Assembly (NCBI RefSeq): GCF_010119615.1
Contig: NZ_QOVG01000012.1
Coordinates: 1 to 64,000, forward strand
DNA length: 64,000 nucleotides
Direction: 5' to 3'
From: Pseudoxanthomonas gei
GTDB lineage: Bacteria > Pseudomonadota > Gammaproteobacteria > Xanthomonadales > Xanthomonadaceae
A program made the position numbers and the translations under genes. Positions 52,919-62,287 of this stretch are shown in pieces (position 1 is the stretch's first letter; the number at the start of each line of letters is the position of its first letter). The notes beneath the pieces were generated by a model. That model was not told the DNA's origin and did not search any database. It saw only the letters and a list, made by a program, of their open reading frames with translations.

Positions 52919-53715
52919 CAGAGTTCATCCACCATTTCTGCCGAGCGCCTGCGGAACAGGAGCAGGCCAAGCACGCACAGGACCACCGCCAGCACGGCCA
53001 GCGGCAGCACCGCGCTCCAGTGCGGCCACCTGTGCTCCAGGAAAATGCCCTGGTAGGACTGCATGAGCCCGGTCATCGGGTTGAGTGCGATCAATCCGCG
53101 GACACCTTCGGGCAGCGTGGCGGTCGAATAGACGATGGGGGTGAACCAGAACCAGAACTGCAGCACGATGCTGAAGAACTGGCCCACGTCGCGGAAGAAC
53201 ACATTCAATACGCCGATTATGATGCCCAGGCCCAACGCAAAAGCCACCTGCACCAGCAGCAGTGGCAGCACCGACACCAGCTCAAGGCCGGGGAAATTTC
53301 CAGTCACGGCAAGGAAGGCGAGGAAGATCGCCAGCGTGATCGAGAAATTGAGCAGTGCGCTGAGAACGACGATGGCCGGCAGGCAGATCCGGGGGAAGCT
53401 GAGTTTCTTGATCATGTTCCCGTTCTCCAGGAACACACCCATGCAGCGCTGCACGATTTCGTTGAACAGGCCCCATGTCAGCACGCCGGCGCAAAGGTAG
53501 ATGCTGAAGGCAAAAGGCGTGTCGACGCCCGGCAGCCGCGCGCGCATCAGCTCGGAGAACACCAGGGTATACACCAGGATCATGGCCAGCGGCTGCAGCA
53601 CGGTCCACAGGCCGCCAAGCAGGGAATTCTGGTACTTGGACTGGAACTCGCGCTTGACGCTGCCGAGCACGAAGCCGCGGTAGCGCCATAGCGAAAGGCC
53701 GTGCGCAATGCTCAT
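52918..53715 (-). CDS. wzm: Polysaccharide ABC transporter permease (Wzm type)
   Basis: A 265-residue inner-membrane permease of the ABC-2 type with about six helices. It has YRGFVLGSVKREFQSKYQNS at the start, then LWTVLQPLAMILVYTLVFSE and VFFRDVGQFFSIVLQFWFWF. With Wzt it forms the channel that moves undecaprenyl-linked polysaccharide to the periplasm. It overlaps the methyltransferase gene by 4 bases and wzt by 1. Confidence 0.93.
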   Translation of the reverse strand: MSIAHGLSLWRYRGFVLGSVKREFQSKYQNSLLGGLWTVLQPLAMILVYTLVFSELMRARLPGVDTPFAFSIYLCAGVLTWGLFNEIVQRCMGVFLENGNMIKKLSFPRICLPAIVVLSALLNFSITLAIFLAFLAVTGNFPGLELVSVLPLLLVQVAFALGLGIIIGVLNVFFRDVGQFFSIVLQFWFWFTPIVYSTATLPEGVRGLIALNPMTGLMQSYQGIFLEHRWPHWSAVLPLAVLAVVLCVLGLLLFRRRSAEMVDEL

Positions 53716-54566
53716 GCGGCGGGAGTCATCGGCTTGGAGGCAACGATGACCTGGCTCTTGGGCATGAAGGCATCGAGCTTGTGCTTGAGGTCCATGCCGC
53801 CCTCGGTTTCCAGCAGCGCCTGCCAGGTCCTCGACCACTGGTCCAGCAAGGGATGCACGGGATTCGAAAGGTCGACCTTGGCCGTCCAGAACATGGCCCA
53901 CCAGATCGACCAGAAGAATCCGTAGTAATCATGCTGTTCGACCACCAGCCCGGCATCGCGGACAAGCGATTCGAAATCCTCGCGGCTGATGATGCGCACG
54001 TGGTTCGGTTTCTGGAAATAGCTGTCCGGCGCGACCTGCTTCTGCAGGTTCTCCTGCAATGCATCGGGAACGCTGAGCAGATAGCGTGCGCCCGGCTTGC
54101 CGATGCGCGCAAGCTCGGCCATGACCTGGGCGGGGTCATCAACGTGCTCCAGCACTTCGGTGCAGATCACGCGCGAGGCTGTGGCATCGGCCACGGGCAG
54201 GGTGGGGGACTCGATCAGCATGAATTCCATCTTTCGTGCCGCGCTGCCTTCAAGGCGCTTCTGCACATGCGCGATGACGGCGGGATCGATATCCACGCCG
54301 ATCAGGTGCGCCCCGCGCGCCGCACAGAAATTCAGTGCGCCGCCATCGCCGCAGCCGACGTCGACCACCACGTCCTCGGCGCTGATCCCCACCCCTTTGA
54401 ACACTTCGTTGCTGTCATTGAGGTACCAGCCACTCAGCACGGCATCATGCAAGCCCAACGCCATCGAATCGACCGGCGGCAGCCCGGAGTGCACGGCCGT
54501 GGAGGCAAGGGGGGCAAGCTCGCCACCGGCCTCGAGGCCCAGGATTTTCTTGATGAGTTCTGACAT
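53712..54566 (-). CDS. Class I SAM-dependent methyltransferase in polysaccharide operon
   Basis: A 284-residue protein with a class I methyltransferase domain: SAM-binding VVVDVGCGDGGALNFC near residue 67, VIGVDIDP-type acidic strand (LIGVDIDPAVIAHVQ), and VICTEVLEHVDDPAQVM. No kinase domain is fused to it. It sits directly upstream of wzm/wzt with a 4-base overlap, a position suggesting it methylates the glycan or caps the chain end that Wzt recognises. The acceptor is inferred. The ATG at 54566 is chosen because the upstream extension overlaps the acyltransferase gene. Confidence 0.85.
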   Translation of the reverse strand: MSELIKKILGLEAGGELAPLASTAVHSGLPPVDSMALGLHDAVLSGWYLNDSNEVFKGVGISAEDVVVDVGCGDGGALNFCAARGAHLIGVDIDPAVIAHVQKRLEGSAARKMEFMLIESPTLPVADATASRVICTEVLEHVDDPAQVMAELARIGKPGARYLLSVPDALQENLQKQVAPDSYFQKPNHVRIISREDFESLVRDAGLVVEQHDYYGFFWSIWWAMFWTAKVDLSNPVHPLLDQWSRTWQALLETEGGMDLKHKLDAFMPKSQVIVASKPMTPAA

Positions 54567-54573
54567 ATGGGTT

Positions 54574-55794
54574 TCACGTGGGGGAAATGGGAGCTGGACG
54601 GGGCTCCAGCGGGGTGGCCTGATGATCGGCCTGCTGTATGCGGTGCGCAAGCCGCACGCCTTGCTCACGCAAAGGCCGTTCTATCCATCGATAGTTGGCT
54701 TCGGCCAGTACAGCGATCAACAGCATGGCGCTTGCCGCATAAATGAATAATGAGTAGGGGGGCGGGGGCGTGCCCGCCATGCCCATTCGCCATAGGCCTT
54801 CGCGCACGAAGAAATAGGCGGGGATGTGGATCAGGTAGATCGCATACGAGCGGCTGCCAATCCAGAGCATTACTGTTTTCAACCGCCCCGCGGAGCAGAT
54901 ATACCCGCGCCCATACGAGCCAAGCCACACCAGAGTACCGCAGAGAATGGCGATGAGGCCGATGCGCCAGTTTAGGGTCGCCGAATTGCTGTCTGCGGAA
55001 AGCCATGCCGCCGCGCCGAACAAAGTCAGCAGCACCGGGTAGCGCACCCACCGCGTGCGCAGTGCCACAGGTTCCATGCGCTTCCACAAGGGTGTTCCCT
55101 GCGCCATGGCCAGCAGTACCCCCCATGCCAGCGCATCGGTGCGGAATGACATGCCCCACGTGGTCCGCGTCAGGTAGAACTGCATCAGTATCAATGCCAG
55201 CAGCAGCCAGGCCAGACGGGCACGCAGAACCCAGGCAGCCAAAGGCAGCAACAGGTAGAACTGCTCCTCGAGCGAAAGAGTCCAGTAGATGAAGCTCGCA
55301 CCGTACTCGTAGCGCATGAAGGAATCGGCGAAACGGAAATTGGCGAAGTTGGCCATGCCCGCCAGCGTCGCCCAAAGATTGGCATTAACGCTGCCGAATA
55401 CACCGCTTCGGTTGAATGCCACTACCGCAAGCATGATCAGGCCGAGCCAGAGCCAGGCCGAAGGCAGCAGGCGAAACGCACGCCGCACCCAGAACGCAAG
55501 CACCGTTTTCCAAGAGGCGCCGGGAATGGCGGCTGATGCCGCCAGTTGCGGAAGCAGGCTGCGTGCGATCACGAACCCGGAGATTGCGAAGAACAGGTCC
55601 ACGCCGGACCAGAAGGCAAAATGCGCGAATAGACGGCCCAGCCACTCCGGATACCAGTAATAGAGCGCACCTTGCAGGTGGTGCACCAGCACGCCGATGA
55701 CGGCAACTGCGCGAAGGCATTCGATATCGTGGATGCGTCCGCCAGCCGGATGGCCCGCCGCCGTGTCGATTGCTGCGCCGGTTGCGGTGCTCAC
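54574..55794 (-). CDS. Acyltransferase 3 family membrane protein (OafA-like)
   Basis: A 406-residue inner-membrane protein with about ten helices. The start IHDIECLRAVAVIGVLVHH contains the conserved His region, followed by FFAISGFVIARSLLP and WTLSLEEQFYLLLPL. The family adds acetyl or other acyl groups to sugars, so it probably decorates the exported polysaccharide. It overlaps the upstream glycosyltransferase by 4 bases. Base composition looks slightly lower in GC than the housekeeping genes. The acceptor sugar is unknown. Confidence 0.88.
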   Translation of the reverse strand: MSTATGAAIDTAAGHPAGGRIHDIECLRAVAVIGVLVHHLQGALYYWYPEWLGRLFAHFAFWSGVDLFFAISGFVIARSLLPQLAASAAIPGASWKTVLAFWVRRAFRLLPSAWLWLGLIMLAVVAFNRSGVFGSVNANLWATLAGMANFANFRFADSFMRYEYGASFIYWTLSLEEQFYLLLPLAAWVLRARLAWLLLALILMQFYLTRTTWGMSFRTDALAWGVLLAMAQGTPLWKRMEPVALRTRWVRYPVLLTLFGAAAWLSADSNSATLNWRIGLIAILCGTLVWLGSYGRGYICSAGRLKTVMLWIGSRSYAIYLIHIPAYFFVREGLWRMGMAGTPPPPYSLFIYAASAMLLIAVLAEANYRWIERPLREQGVRLAHRIQQADHQATPLEPRPAPISPT

Positions 55795-57110
55795 GCCTGT
55801 AATCTGGCTTGCACGTCGTGGTCATCCCGCCCAGCGAGATGCCGGGTGATCGCCTGGCGAAGGCGTTCGCGCACCACGTCGCGAGAGCAATAGTCTTTCA
55901 GTGATCCGATTGCACCCTGCGACAACAGCAGGTACCGGTCAGGGCATTCCCTGGCTACGCGGTGGCTTTCGCGGTACGCGGCAACTATCGATCCGAAGTC
56001 GAGCCGGTGCCGCAAGGTTCGCATTGCCTGTCGCGGATCATGCGGCCAGGTACTGGGCTCCAGGGACGAATGCAGCACGAACGCGCAGCTTTCATCGATG
56101 TAGTCCGCCATAGAGCTGTGTCGGGGCGCGATTCCGGGCTTGCCGGCCGACATGTATTCCATCAGGGGCAGGCACTGGCCCTCGCCCATGGAAGTATTCA
56201 CCGCATAACTGGTCGCCAGCAGCAGGCGCTCGTACGCATCCTGCTCCAGGTAGCCGTGCAGCATCACCACCCGGCAGGCCAGGTCGCCGCACTTGTACAT
56301 GATCTCCAGCATTTCCGGCACCAGCGAACTGACGTCGTAATGGGTCAGCTTCAGCACCAGCATGGCGTCGGCAACGTCCTTGAAGGCGATGCAGAACGCC
56401 TGGATCATGTCCTGCCAGTTCTTGCGGCCGTCGCCGGGGTTGAAGATGGAGGTATAGACCACGCCATCCAGGACGACTTCGCATTTGCCCTGCTGGCGGG
56501 TTGCCGGAAGTGGCAGCGGCTGTCCTTCCGCGGCGAGCAGCGACGACTTGTCGTAGGCCGACAGATCCGTGTCGCGGCTGTCGATCACCATGCCTTCCAG
56601 TTGCAACACGATGCCATGTGCAACCGGCTGGGCAGGGCCGGCATCACGCAGTGCGGCCACCGTGTCCCAGACCGGCGCCGGTGCCGACACGATCGGGAAC
56701 TGCTGGCCCATCAGCTGTTTCACCTGGCGCACGATGAATCCGGAATGGGTAACGGCCCCGCCCAGTTTCCCCAGCACGCGCGTCCAATCGTTGCGCGGCT
56801 TGCCCATGAAGCCCTCATTGGGAATGGTGTCGAACTCCCATGCGAAGACCGGCAGGGTAGGGCATTCCAGGTTGATCGGCGTCTTGTGGGGGGGTGAAAA
56901 GGACAGGAAGACGCAAGGAATGCCATGGCGCCGGCAATTGCGATAGAGGGTATCGACGTCGCGTTCGGGGTCCGCCACCTCTACGACCACGCCAAGGTCC
57001 TCGAGCACGGGGCGCAGTTCACGCAGCACGAAGTAGTAACTGTATTCGGGGCGGCCGAGGTCGTTGCGGATGCTTTCGCGAGTGGAAGTGGTGTGGGTAA
57101 GGATGAGCAT
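55791..57110 (-). CDS. Glycosyltransferase (GT-B, GT4-like), copy A
   Basis: A 439-residue predicted glycosyltransferase. The C-terminal half has a GT4-like core: VVYTSIFNPGDGRKNWQDMI, ADAMLVLKLTHYDV, and the donor-binding GEGQCLPLMEYMSAGKPGIA then HSSMADYIDES. The N-terminal half shares FLSFSPPHKTPINLECPTLP with the neighbouring copy B, about 18 bases upstream. The pair is a duplication that diverged. The donor and acceptor sugars are not deducible. It is cytoplasmic and expected to act on a lipid-linked glycan. Confidence 0.87.
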   Translation of the reverse strand: MLILTHTTSTRESIRNDLGRPEYSYYFVLRELRPVLEDLGVVVEVADPERDVDTLYRNCRRHGIPCVFLSFSPPHKTPINLECPTLPVFAWEFDTIPNEGFMGKPRNDWTRVLGKLGGAVTHSGFIVRQVKQLMGQQFPIVSAPAPVWDTVAALRDAGPAQPVAHGIVLQLEGMVIDSRDTDLSAYDKSSLLAAEGQPLPLPATRQQGKCEVVLDGVVYTSIFNPGDGRKNWQDMIQAFCIAFKDVADAMLVLKLTHYDVSSLVPEMLEIMYKCGDLACRVVMLHGYLEQDAYERLLLATSYAVNTSMGEGQCLPLMEYMSAGKPGIAPRHSSMADYIDESCAFVLHSSLEPSTWPHDPRQAMRTLRHRLDFGSIVAAYRESHRVARECPDRYLLLSQGAIGSLKDYCSRDVVRERLRQAITRHLAGRDDHDVQARLQA

Positions 57111-57128
57111 CGGGCGCCTTTGCGACGG

Positions 57129-58625
57129 TCAGGAAGCAGTAGTGGCCGGAACGGCGTTGGACTTGCCGTCGACAATGGCTTCGGCAATACGTGCGAGGAA
57201 CCCGGAGAGCTGCCGTTCCACCGCTTCATCGCCGCAATAGTCGTGCATCTTGGCTACCGCGCGTGCAGACATGTCCACGTATTCCTCCGGACGCGCCTTG
57301 GCCATCACGTAGCTGGCGCGCAGGCCGAGCATCAGTGAATGCCAGTCGATCCGATGGCGCGTGGTCCGGTTGAAGGTGTAGTCGCCATGCGGCCATACGG
57401 TGGGCTCGCCATCGCTGCTTGCAACCACGAAGGCCAGTTCGCCGTCGATGTAATCGGCCATGGCGGTATGGTCTGGCGCGATCGCCGGGATGCCCGCGCA
57501 CAGGTACTCAAGCAAGGGCATGCACAGGCCTTCGCAACGCGAGGCATTGACGTAGAAATCGCTTGCAGCGATCAGGTCTTCATAGTTGCCGGCATCGATG
57601 TAGCCATGGATCGCCACGATCCGGCACCTGAACGGCGCCAGCTTGCTCAGCAGCGCCACCATTTCGTGGTGGCGTTTCTCCAGGTTCACGCCGCCGAGCT
57701 TGAGTACCAGTACTGCATCCTCGACATCGCGGAATGCCCAGGCGAATGCGGTAAGCATGTCCTCCCAGTTCTTGCGTCCGTCAGAAGGAGTAAGCACCGA
57801 GGTATAGACCACCCCCTCCAGCGGCATGCGGATATCGAGTGGCGGCGGCAGTGCCCAGCCCGAGGGCACGGGATCGTTCTCGCCGGGCAGCGCGTCCTGC
57901 AGTGATGCAGGGGAAGCGATCGCGTCCGCAGGCAGGCTGCGCCTGGGCACGTCGTACCAGCGATCTTCCGCCATCACCGGCTTGGGAGGCAGCAACTGGT
58001 CGTCATCGGCAGCGAACGGTGTGCCATCGTCATGGTCCGGGTTGATCATGCCGTCCGCATTCAGGCCCAGCAGGTGGCTGTCGACGACCCGGGCCTGGCG
58101 CAGCCGCAGCACGCGATGCTCGGGCAGCGGCGCGCGCGCGGCGATGCGTTGGCGCAGATCCGCATAACGATGCCATGACGGCGTAGGTATGGCGGTGGCC
58201 GGGTAGTCCTCGCCCAGCGCATCCAGCACCGCGCGGCGCGTGTGGCGGGAAAGCGGGATGGCCCCGGCTACCTGGCGAAATACATCGGCCCAGTCGTTGC
58301 GTGGGTCTTGGAGCCAGGACAATTCATCGCCCAGCCTGGGCAGATTGGGGTATTCCCAGGCGAAGACCGGGATTGTCGGGCATTCAAGGCCCAGCGGAGT
58401 CTTGTGAGGAGGGGCGAAAGACAGCAGTACGCAACTTTCGCCGTTGTCGCGACACGTGCGCCAGATGGGGTCGGCCAGGGTCGGATCATCGATACATTCC
58501 ACCGTGCCCAGCCTTCCCAGCAAGGCCCGGAAGGCATCCAGCACGTACCAGTAACTGTAGTCGGGCGTCCCCAGCCGGCTGTTGATGGATTCCTGCGTGG
58601 TATTGCAATACAGCAGAATCCTCAT
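57129..58625 (-). CDS. Glycosyltransferase (GT-B, GT4-like), copy B
   Basis: A 498-residue paralogue of copy A. It shares SFAPPHKTPLGLECPTIPVF, VVYTSVLTPSDGRKNWEDML, AVLVLKLGGVNLEKRHHEM and CEGLCMPLLEYLCAGIPAIA. It has an extra middle segment of about 60 residues (roughly 190-250, rich in acidic and proline residues) absent from copy A. The ATG at 58625 is preferred because GAGGAA lies 9 bases before it; an ATG three codons earlier has no usable spacing. It heads the six-gene operon, 37 bases after a likely transcription start. Confidence 0.87.
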   Translation of the reverse strand: MRILLYCNTTQESINSRLGTPDYSYWYVLDAFRALLGRLGTVECIDDPTLADPIWRTCRDNGESCVLLSFAPPHKTPLGLECPTIPVFAWEYPNLPRLGDELSWLQDPRNDWADVFRQVAGAIPLSRHTRRAVLDALGEDYPATAIPTPSWHRYADLRQRIAARAPLPEHRVLRLRQARVVDSHLLGLNADGMINPDHDDGTPFAADDDQLLPPKPVMAEDRWYDVPRRSLPADAIASPASLQDALPGENDPVPSGWALPPPLDIRMPLEGVVYTSVLTPSDGRKNWEDMLTAFAWAFRDVEDAVLVLKLGGVNLEKRHHEMVALLSKLAPFRCRIVAIHGYIDAGNYEDLIAASDFYVNASRCEGLCMPLLEYLCAGIPAIAPDHTAMADYIDGELAFVVASSDGEPTVWPHGDYTFNRTTRHRIDWHSLMLGLRASYVMAKARPEEYVDMSARAVAKMHDYCGDEAVERQLSGFLARIAEAIVDGKSNAVPATTAS

Positions 58626-58668
58626 TTGACGCATTTCCTCTTGCGCCAGTTCGCGGCGGCGTGCTGAC

Positions 58669-58674
58669 AGTATA
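58669..58674 (-). promoter_or_regulatory. Probable -10 element of the polysaccharide operon
   Basis: On the minus strand the sequence reads TATACT, a near-consensus sigma-70 -10 box, in an AT-rich spot (TTTTATACTG) amid GC-rich DNA. It would start transcription about 37 bases before the glycosyltransferase ATG at 58625. No clear -35 box is found at the usual spacing. Confidence 0.5.
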
Positions 58675-59030
58675 AAACATGCGGCTAAGGCCCGATCCGC
58701 AGACGGCCCCTGACGCGGACCGCTGGAGCAGTGGCGATATGGTCAGCGCATGCTCTCTTGCGACAGAGTGAATCCGGCAACTCCCGCACCCGCAGCGTGG
58801 CGTTCGGACGGCGAATCGGACCTGCAGCCGATAGGGGCCATGCCCGGGGTCCGGGCCGTTCGTGTGGGCCTGGCGGACGTGAACGACCTTTGCTGCGCCA
58901 TGCCACTCTGATTCGCCGCTCTGGTTCACCAAGACCTGGTGACGGCGTCTGGCCGATGTACGGGGACGGCCATGCGCGGTGCTGGCAGCCAATGCCGCAT
59001 GCGGGCGGCGACACCCCAGACGCGGGTTGC

Positions 59031-59062
59031 AAAAGAAGAACCCGCCGGGAGGCGGGTTCTTC
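59031..59062 (-). terminator. Intrinsic terminator after the STN-type TonB receptor
   Basis: On the minus strand a perfect 12-bp stem (GAAGAACCCGCC / GGCGGGTTCTTC) with a 4-base loop is followed by a T-rich run. It begins about 26 bases after the receptor stop. Confidence 0.88.
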
Positions 59063-59088
59063 AGGTTTCCAGTGTCCAGGAGACGGCG

Positions 59089-62000
59089 TTACAGCGCCGC
59101 GCCGCCCAGCTTCCAGGTGACCTGCACGAAATAGCTGCGGCCCACGCTGTCGAACCAGGAGGTGTCGTAGTAGGGGTAGTTCGCCCAGGTCGCATCCTTG
59201 GGCGGCAACTTGTCCAGCAGGTTGTTGACGGTCAGCGACACGCGCAGGTGATCGTTGATGTCGTAGCGGGCGCCCGCGTTGAAGCGCCAGGTGGAACCGG
59301 TCCACGCGTCGTTGTCGTAGTTGGCGACGCGTCCCAGGTAGTTGCCGAACAGGCTGGCGCCCAGCGGTCCCCGGTCCCAGCTCACGCCCAGGTTGCCCTT
59401 GGTGCGCGGCAGGGTGGTGGCACTGAAGCTGACGTCCAGCATGTCCTCCTCCGGGTCTCCGGGATATTGCTGGCGGGTGTGCTTGTCGGTCCAGGTGTAT
59501 GCGCCGTTGAAGCGGAAGTCGCCGGCATTGGCGGTCTGCAGGCGATAGCTGGCGGTGACGTCGACGCCTGAGGTCTCCTCGTTGGCGATGTTGATCGGGC
59601 TGAAGTGGACGCTGGTGATGTCGCCGTCCGCGTCCCGGATGACACGGGCCAGGGCGTCGACGCAGGACGGGGAATTGATGTCCACCGAACCGCCGGAGTC
59701 GTTGGTGCCCAGGCGGCAATTGGCCTCGTCGATCCTCAGCTGCTCCCGGCTCTGGCTCTGCACCTGGTTGGACACGCGAATCCGGTAGTAGTCCACGGCC
59801 AGGTCGAAGTTGGCGAACGGCGACCAGACGAAGCCTGCCGAGAACGACTTGCTGGTTTCCACGTCCAGTTCCATGTTGCCGGCGTAGACATCGAAGGTGT
59901 TGATGTCCCAGGTTCCGTCGTCGTAGCACTCGCCGTCGCTGAAGCCCGGTTCGTCCTGGCGGCAATGGTAGTAGTCGGTGGAAAGGGTGCGGTAGAAGTC
60001 ATCGCCGGCGAACAGGTAGTGCATGTCCGGCGCGCGGAAGCCGGTGCCGTAGGAGCCCCGGACCAGCAGCGCGTCGAGCGGACGCCATTCCAAGCCCATG
60101 CTGTAGGTGAACTTGCCGGGATTCTTGTCGCCATAGCTGTAGCGGTCGTAACGGCCCGCCAGACTGGCCTGCAGGGTCGACGCCAGTGGCAGGCGAAGCT
60201 CGCCGGCGGCGCTCCAGTGATCGCGGTCGCCACTGCCGTCGCCGTAACGCGGGCCATAGTAGGCGTCGGCGGTCAGCGCCAGGGGATCGGGATTGATGCG
60301 ATAGGACTGGGTTCCGAACTCCAGCGCGCCGGCGAAGCCCACGTCGCCGGCCGGCATCGAGAACAGGGCGGGGGTATCGACCGTGAAGCTGAGGTTGTCG
60401 TTGTCGGCCTTGGGGCGGAAGGTGGACATCGCGCCGATGGTGGCGAATTCGGCCGGGGTCAGCGGGGTGAACAGGCGCGCAGGGTCGGGGCTGTAGATGG
60501 CGTAGCCGTCGGCGTCGTAGCCTTGGCGTTCGCCCAGGAACAGGCGATTGGCGGCATCGGCCCGGATCCGCGGCATGCCCACGTCGGCGTTGTACTGCGA
60601 ATGGTTGTAGGCCGCTTCCCAGTTCCAGGCATCGGCGAACACGCCCTTGAGTCCGGTGGTCACCGCAAAGGTCTTCTGGGTGGTGGTGTTCATGCGGTTG
60701 CCCAGGCCGCCGATCTCTTCCGGGGTGAACTGCCGCGACCAGGTCTCGTAGTGCCCGGTGAGGGCGTTGTAGAACACCTTGTCGTTGTTGTCGGTCGAAG
60801 CCGGATCGTGGAATTCCCAGCCCATGACGTCGCTGACGACGTCGTTGCCATTGGTTCCGGTCAGCAGCCTGACTTCCTGGCGCCCGACCTGGACATCGGC
60901 GAACCACGACAGGCTGTCGGAGAACCGGTACTCGAACGAGCCGTAGGCCGTGTATCCCTTGCGCTCATTCTGGATGGTGCGATATGCGATGGCCCGCTCG
61001 CTGCCGCAATACGGCTCGCCGAAACGGTCTTCGGCCAGCACCGTGGTGCCGTCATTCAGCCCGGCCATCGCCGCGCAGTCGTCGGCGGGTGGGATGTTGA
61101 CGTCGTCGTCCCAGTCATAGAGTTGCGCGGTCAGGCGCGGCAGGCGCCGGCGCGAGGTCGGCGCGTCCAGGGTCGAATCCTGGTTGTCGCGCTCGAATCC
61201 CCACAGCGGGCGCTTGTCCTGCAGCTCGACGCCGACGATGGCGCTGAAGTTGCCGCGTTCGAAGCCGGTGGTCAGGGTCAGCTTGTGGGATTCACCACCG
61301 CCACGGCTGGTATCGCCGTAGCGGTAGTCGATGGTGGTGCCGTCGGTGGACTTCTTGAGGATGAAGTTGATCACCCCGGCCATGGCGTCCGAGCCGTACA
61401 CCGCCGACGCGCTGCCGGTCAGTACTTCGATGCGGTCGATCATGCCCAGCGGGATGTTGCCGATATCGGTGAAGTTGCTGCGGCCGTTGAGCGGCAGGGG
61501 GAAGTCGGCGATGCGGCGGCCATTGACCAGCACCAGGGTGTGGTTGGGACCCAGTCCGCGCAGGTCCACGGCCTGGGCGCCGGGCGTGGACTGGGCGCTG
61601 GTGGTGTTCTGCTGGCCCTGCACGCTGCCGCTGTTCTGGCTCAGCGAGCGCAGCACGTCGGGCACCGAAGTCAGGCCGGCGGCCTGGATCTGCTCGGCGG
61701 TGATCACCGTGACCGGGGCGGGACCCTCGATCTGCGCGCGCGGAATACGCGACCCGGTGACCTGGATGGTTTCCAGCTCCTTGACCTCGGGTGCCGGTGC
61801 GGGTGCGGCCGGCGACTGCGCAGCCATCGAGACCTGGCGGACCGGCGGCTTGGGCGCCTGGCGCCGGACGATGACCATGGCACCCGAAGCATCACGCTGG
61901 GCCATGAACGGGCTGCCCTGCAGCAGCCGGTCCACCGCTTCCTGGGCGGACTTCGCCCCTTGCACGCCCGAGGTGCGCAGGCCCTGCAACTGGTCGGCGC

Positions 62001-62163
62001 GATAGACGAACTGCGCGCCCGACTGGCGGGCGAGGGTGTCCAGCGCGGTGACCAGCTCACCGGCGGGGATATTGATCGGCACCGCGGCCGAAGCTTGCGC
62101 TTGGGTGGCCAGGGCGGCCGAACAGGCCAGGCTCAACAGCAGGACTCGGAACGGACGCAGCAT
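59089..62163 (-). CDS. TonB-dependent receptor with STN signalling domain
   Basis: A 1024-residue outer-membrane receptor. A signal peptide is followed by an STN (secretin/TonB short N-terminal) domain (about 30-100, INIPAGELVTALDTLARQSG). Then come a TonB-box-like stretch (ELETIQVTGSRIPRAQ), a plug (ADFPLPLNGRSNFTD, IEVLTGSASAVYGSDAMAGV) and a barrel ending in YFVQVTWKLGG. The STN domain and the adjacent FecR/FecI genes indicate that ligand binding signals to its own sigma factor. The ligand is unknown. The ATG at 62163 follows GGGGAAG; ATG or GTG codons 4 and 10 codons upstream are alternatives. Confidence 0.92.
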   Translation of the reverse strand: MLRPFRVLLLSLACSAALATQAQASAAVPINIPAGELVTALDTLARQSGAQFVYRADQLQGLRTSGVQGAKSAQEAVDRLLQGSPFMAQRDASGAMVIVRRQAPKPPVRQVSMAAQSPAAPAPAPEVKELETIQVTGSRIPRAQIEGPAPVTVITAEQIQAAGLTSVPDVLRSLSQNSGSVQGQQNTTSAQSTPGAQAVDLRGLGPNHTLVLVNGRRIADFPLPLNGRSNFTDIGNIPLGMIDRIEVLTGSASAVYGSDAMAGVINFILKKSTDGTTIDYRYGDTSRGGGESHKLTLTTGFERGNFSAIVGVELQDKRPLWGFERDNQDSTLDAPTSRRRLPRLTAQLYDWDDDVNIPPADDCAAMAGLNDGTTVLAEDRFGEPYCGSERAIAYRTIQNERKGYTAYGSFEYRFSDSLSWFADVQVGRQEVRLLTGTNGNDVVSDVMGWEFHDPASTDNNDKVFYNALTGHYETWSRQFTPEEIGGLGNRMNTTTQKTFAVTTGLKGVFADAWNWEAAYNHSQYNADVGMPRIRADAANRLFLGERQGYDADGYAIYSPDPARLFTPLTPAEFATIGAMSTFRPKADNDNLSFTVDTPALFSMPAGDVGFAGALEFGTQSYRINPDPLALTADAYYGPRYGDGSGDRDHWSAAGELRLPLASTLQASLAGRYDRYSYGDKNPGKFTYSMGLEWRPLDALLVRGSYGTGFRAPDMHYLFAGDDFYRTLSTDYYHCRQDEPGFSDGECYDDGTWDINTFDVYAGNMELDVETSKSFSAGFVWSPFANFDLAVDYYRIRVSNQVQSQSREQLRIDEANCRLGTNDSGGSVDINSPSCVDALARVIRDADGDITSVHFSPINIANEETSGVDVTASYRLQTANAGDFRFNGAYTWTDKHTRQQYPGDPEEDMLDVSFSATTLPRTKGNLGVSWDRGPLGASLFGNYLGRVANYDNDAWTGSTWRFNAGARYDINDHLRVSLTVNNLLDKLPPKDATWANYPYYDTSWFDSVGRSYFVQVTWKLGGAAL

Positions 62164-62287
62164 CTTCTTCCCCATCGGCGCACGGATTTGCACCCCTGAC
62201 TAACATTGACGAACGAGCCGCGGAAATCCCCCCGCCATGCCGCAACGGCGCGTGGCGAGATGCGTGGAAAGTCGTTGGCGGCACCGC

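Larger units (their letters stand above)
58626..59088. other. 463-base gap upstream of the polysaccharide operon
   Basis: Only a possible -10 element near 58669 and a terminator near 59031-59062 are recognised. Short open frames exist on both strands but have no recognisable product, no ribosome binding site of note and no domain. The central part could be a degraded gene remnant, but I see nothing to prove it. Confidence 0.5.

Noticed and set aside
59605-62199. Plus-strand open frame of over 860 codons opposite the STN receptor
   Set aside because: It has the same antisense artefact character; the minus-strand receptor has signal, STN, plug and barrel features.
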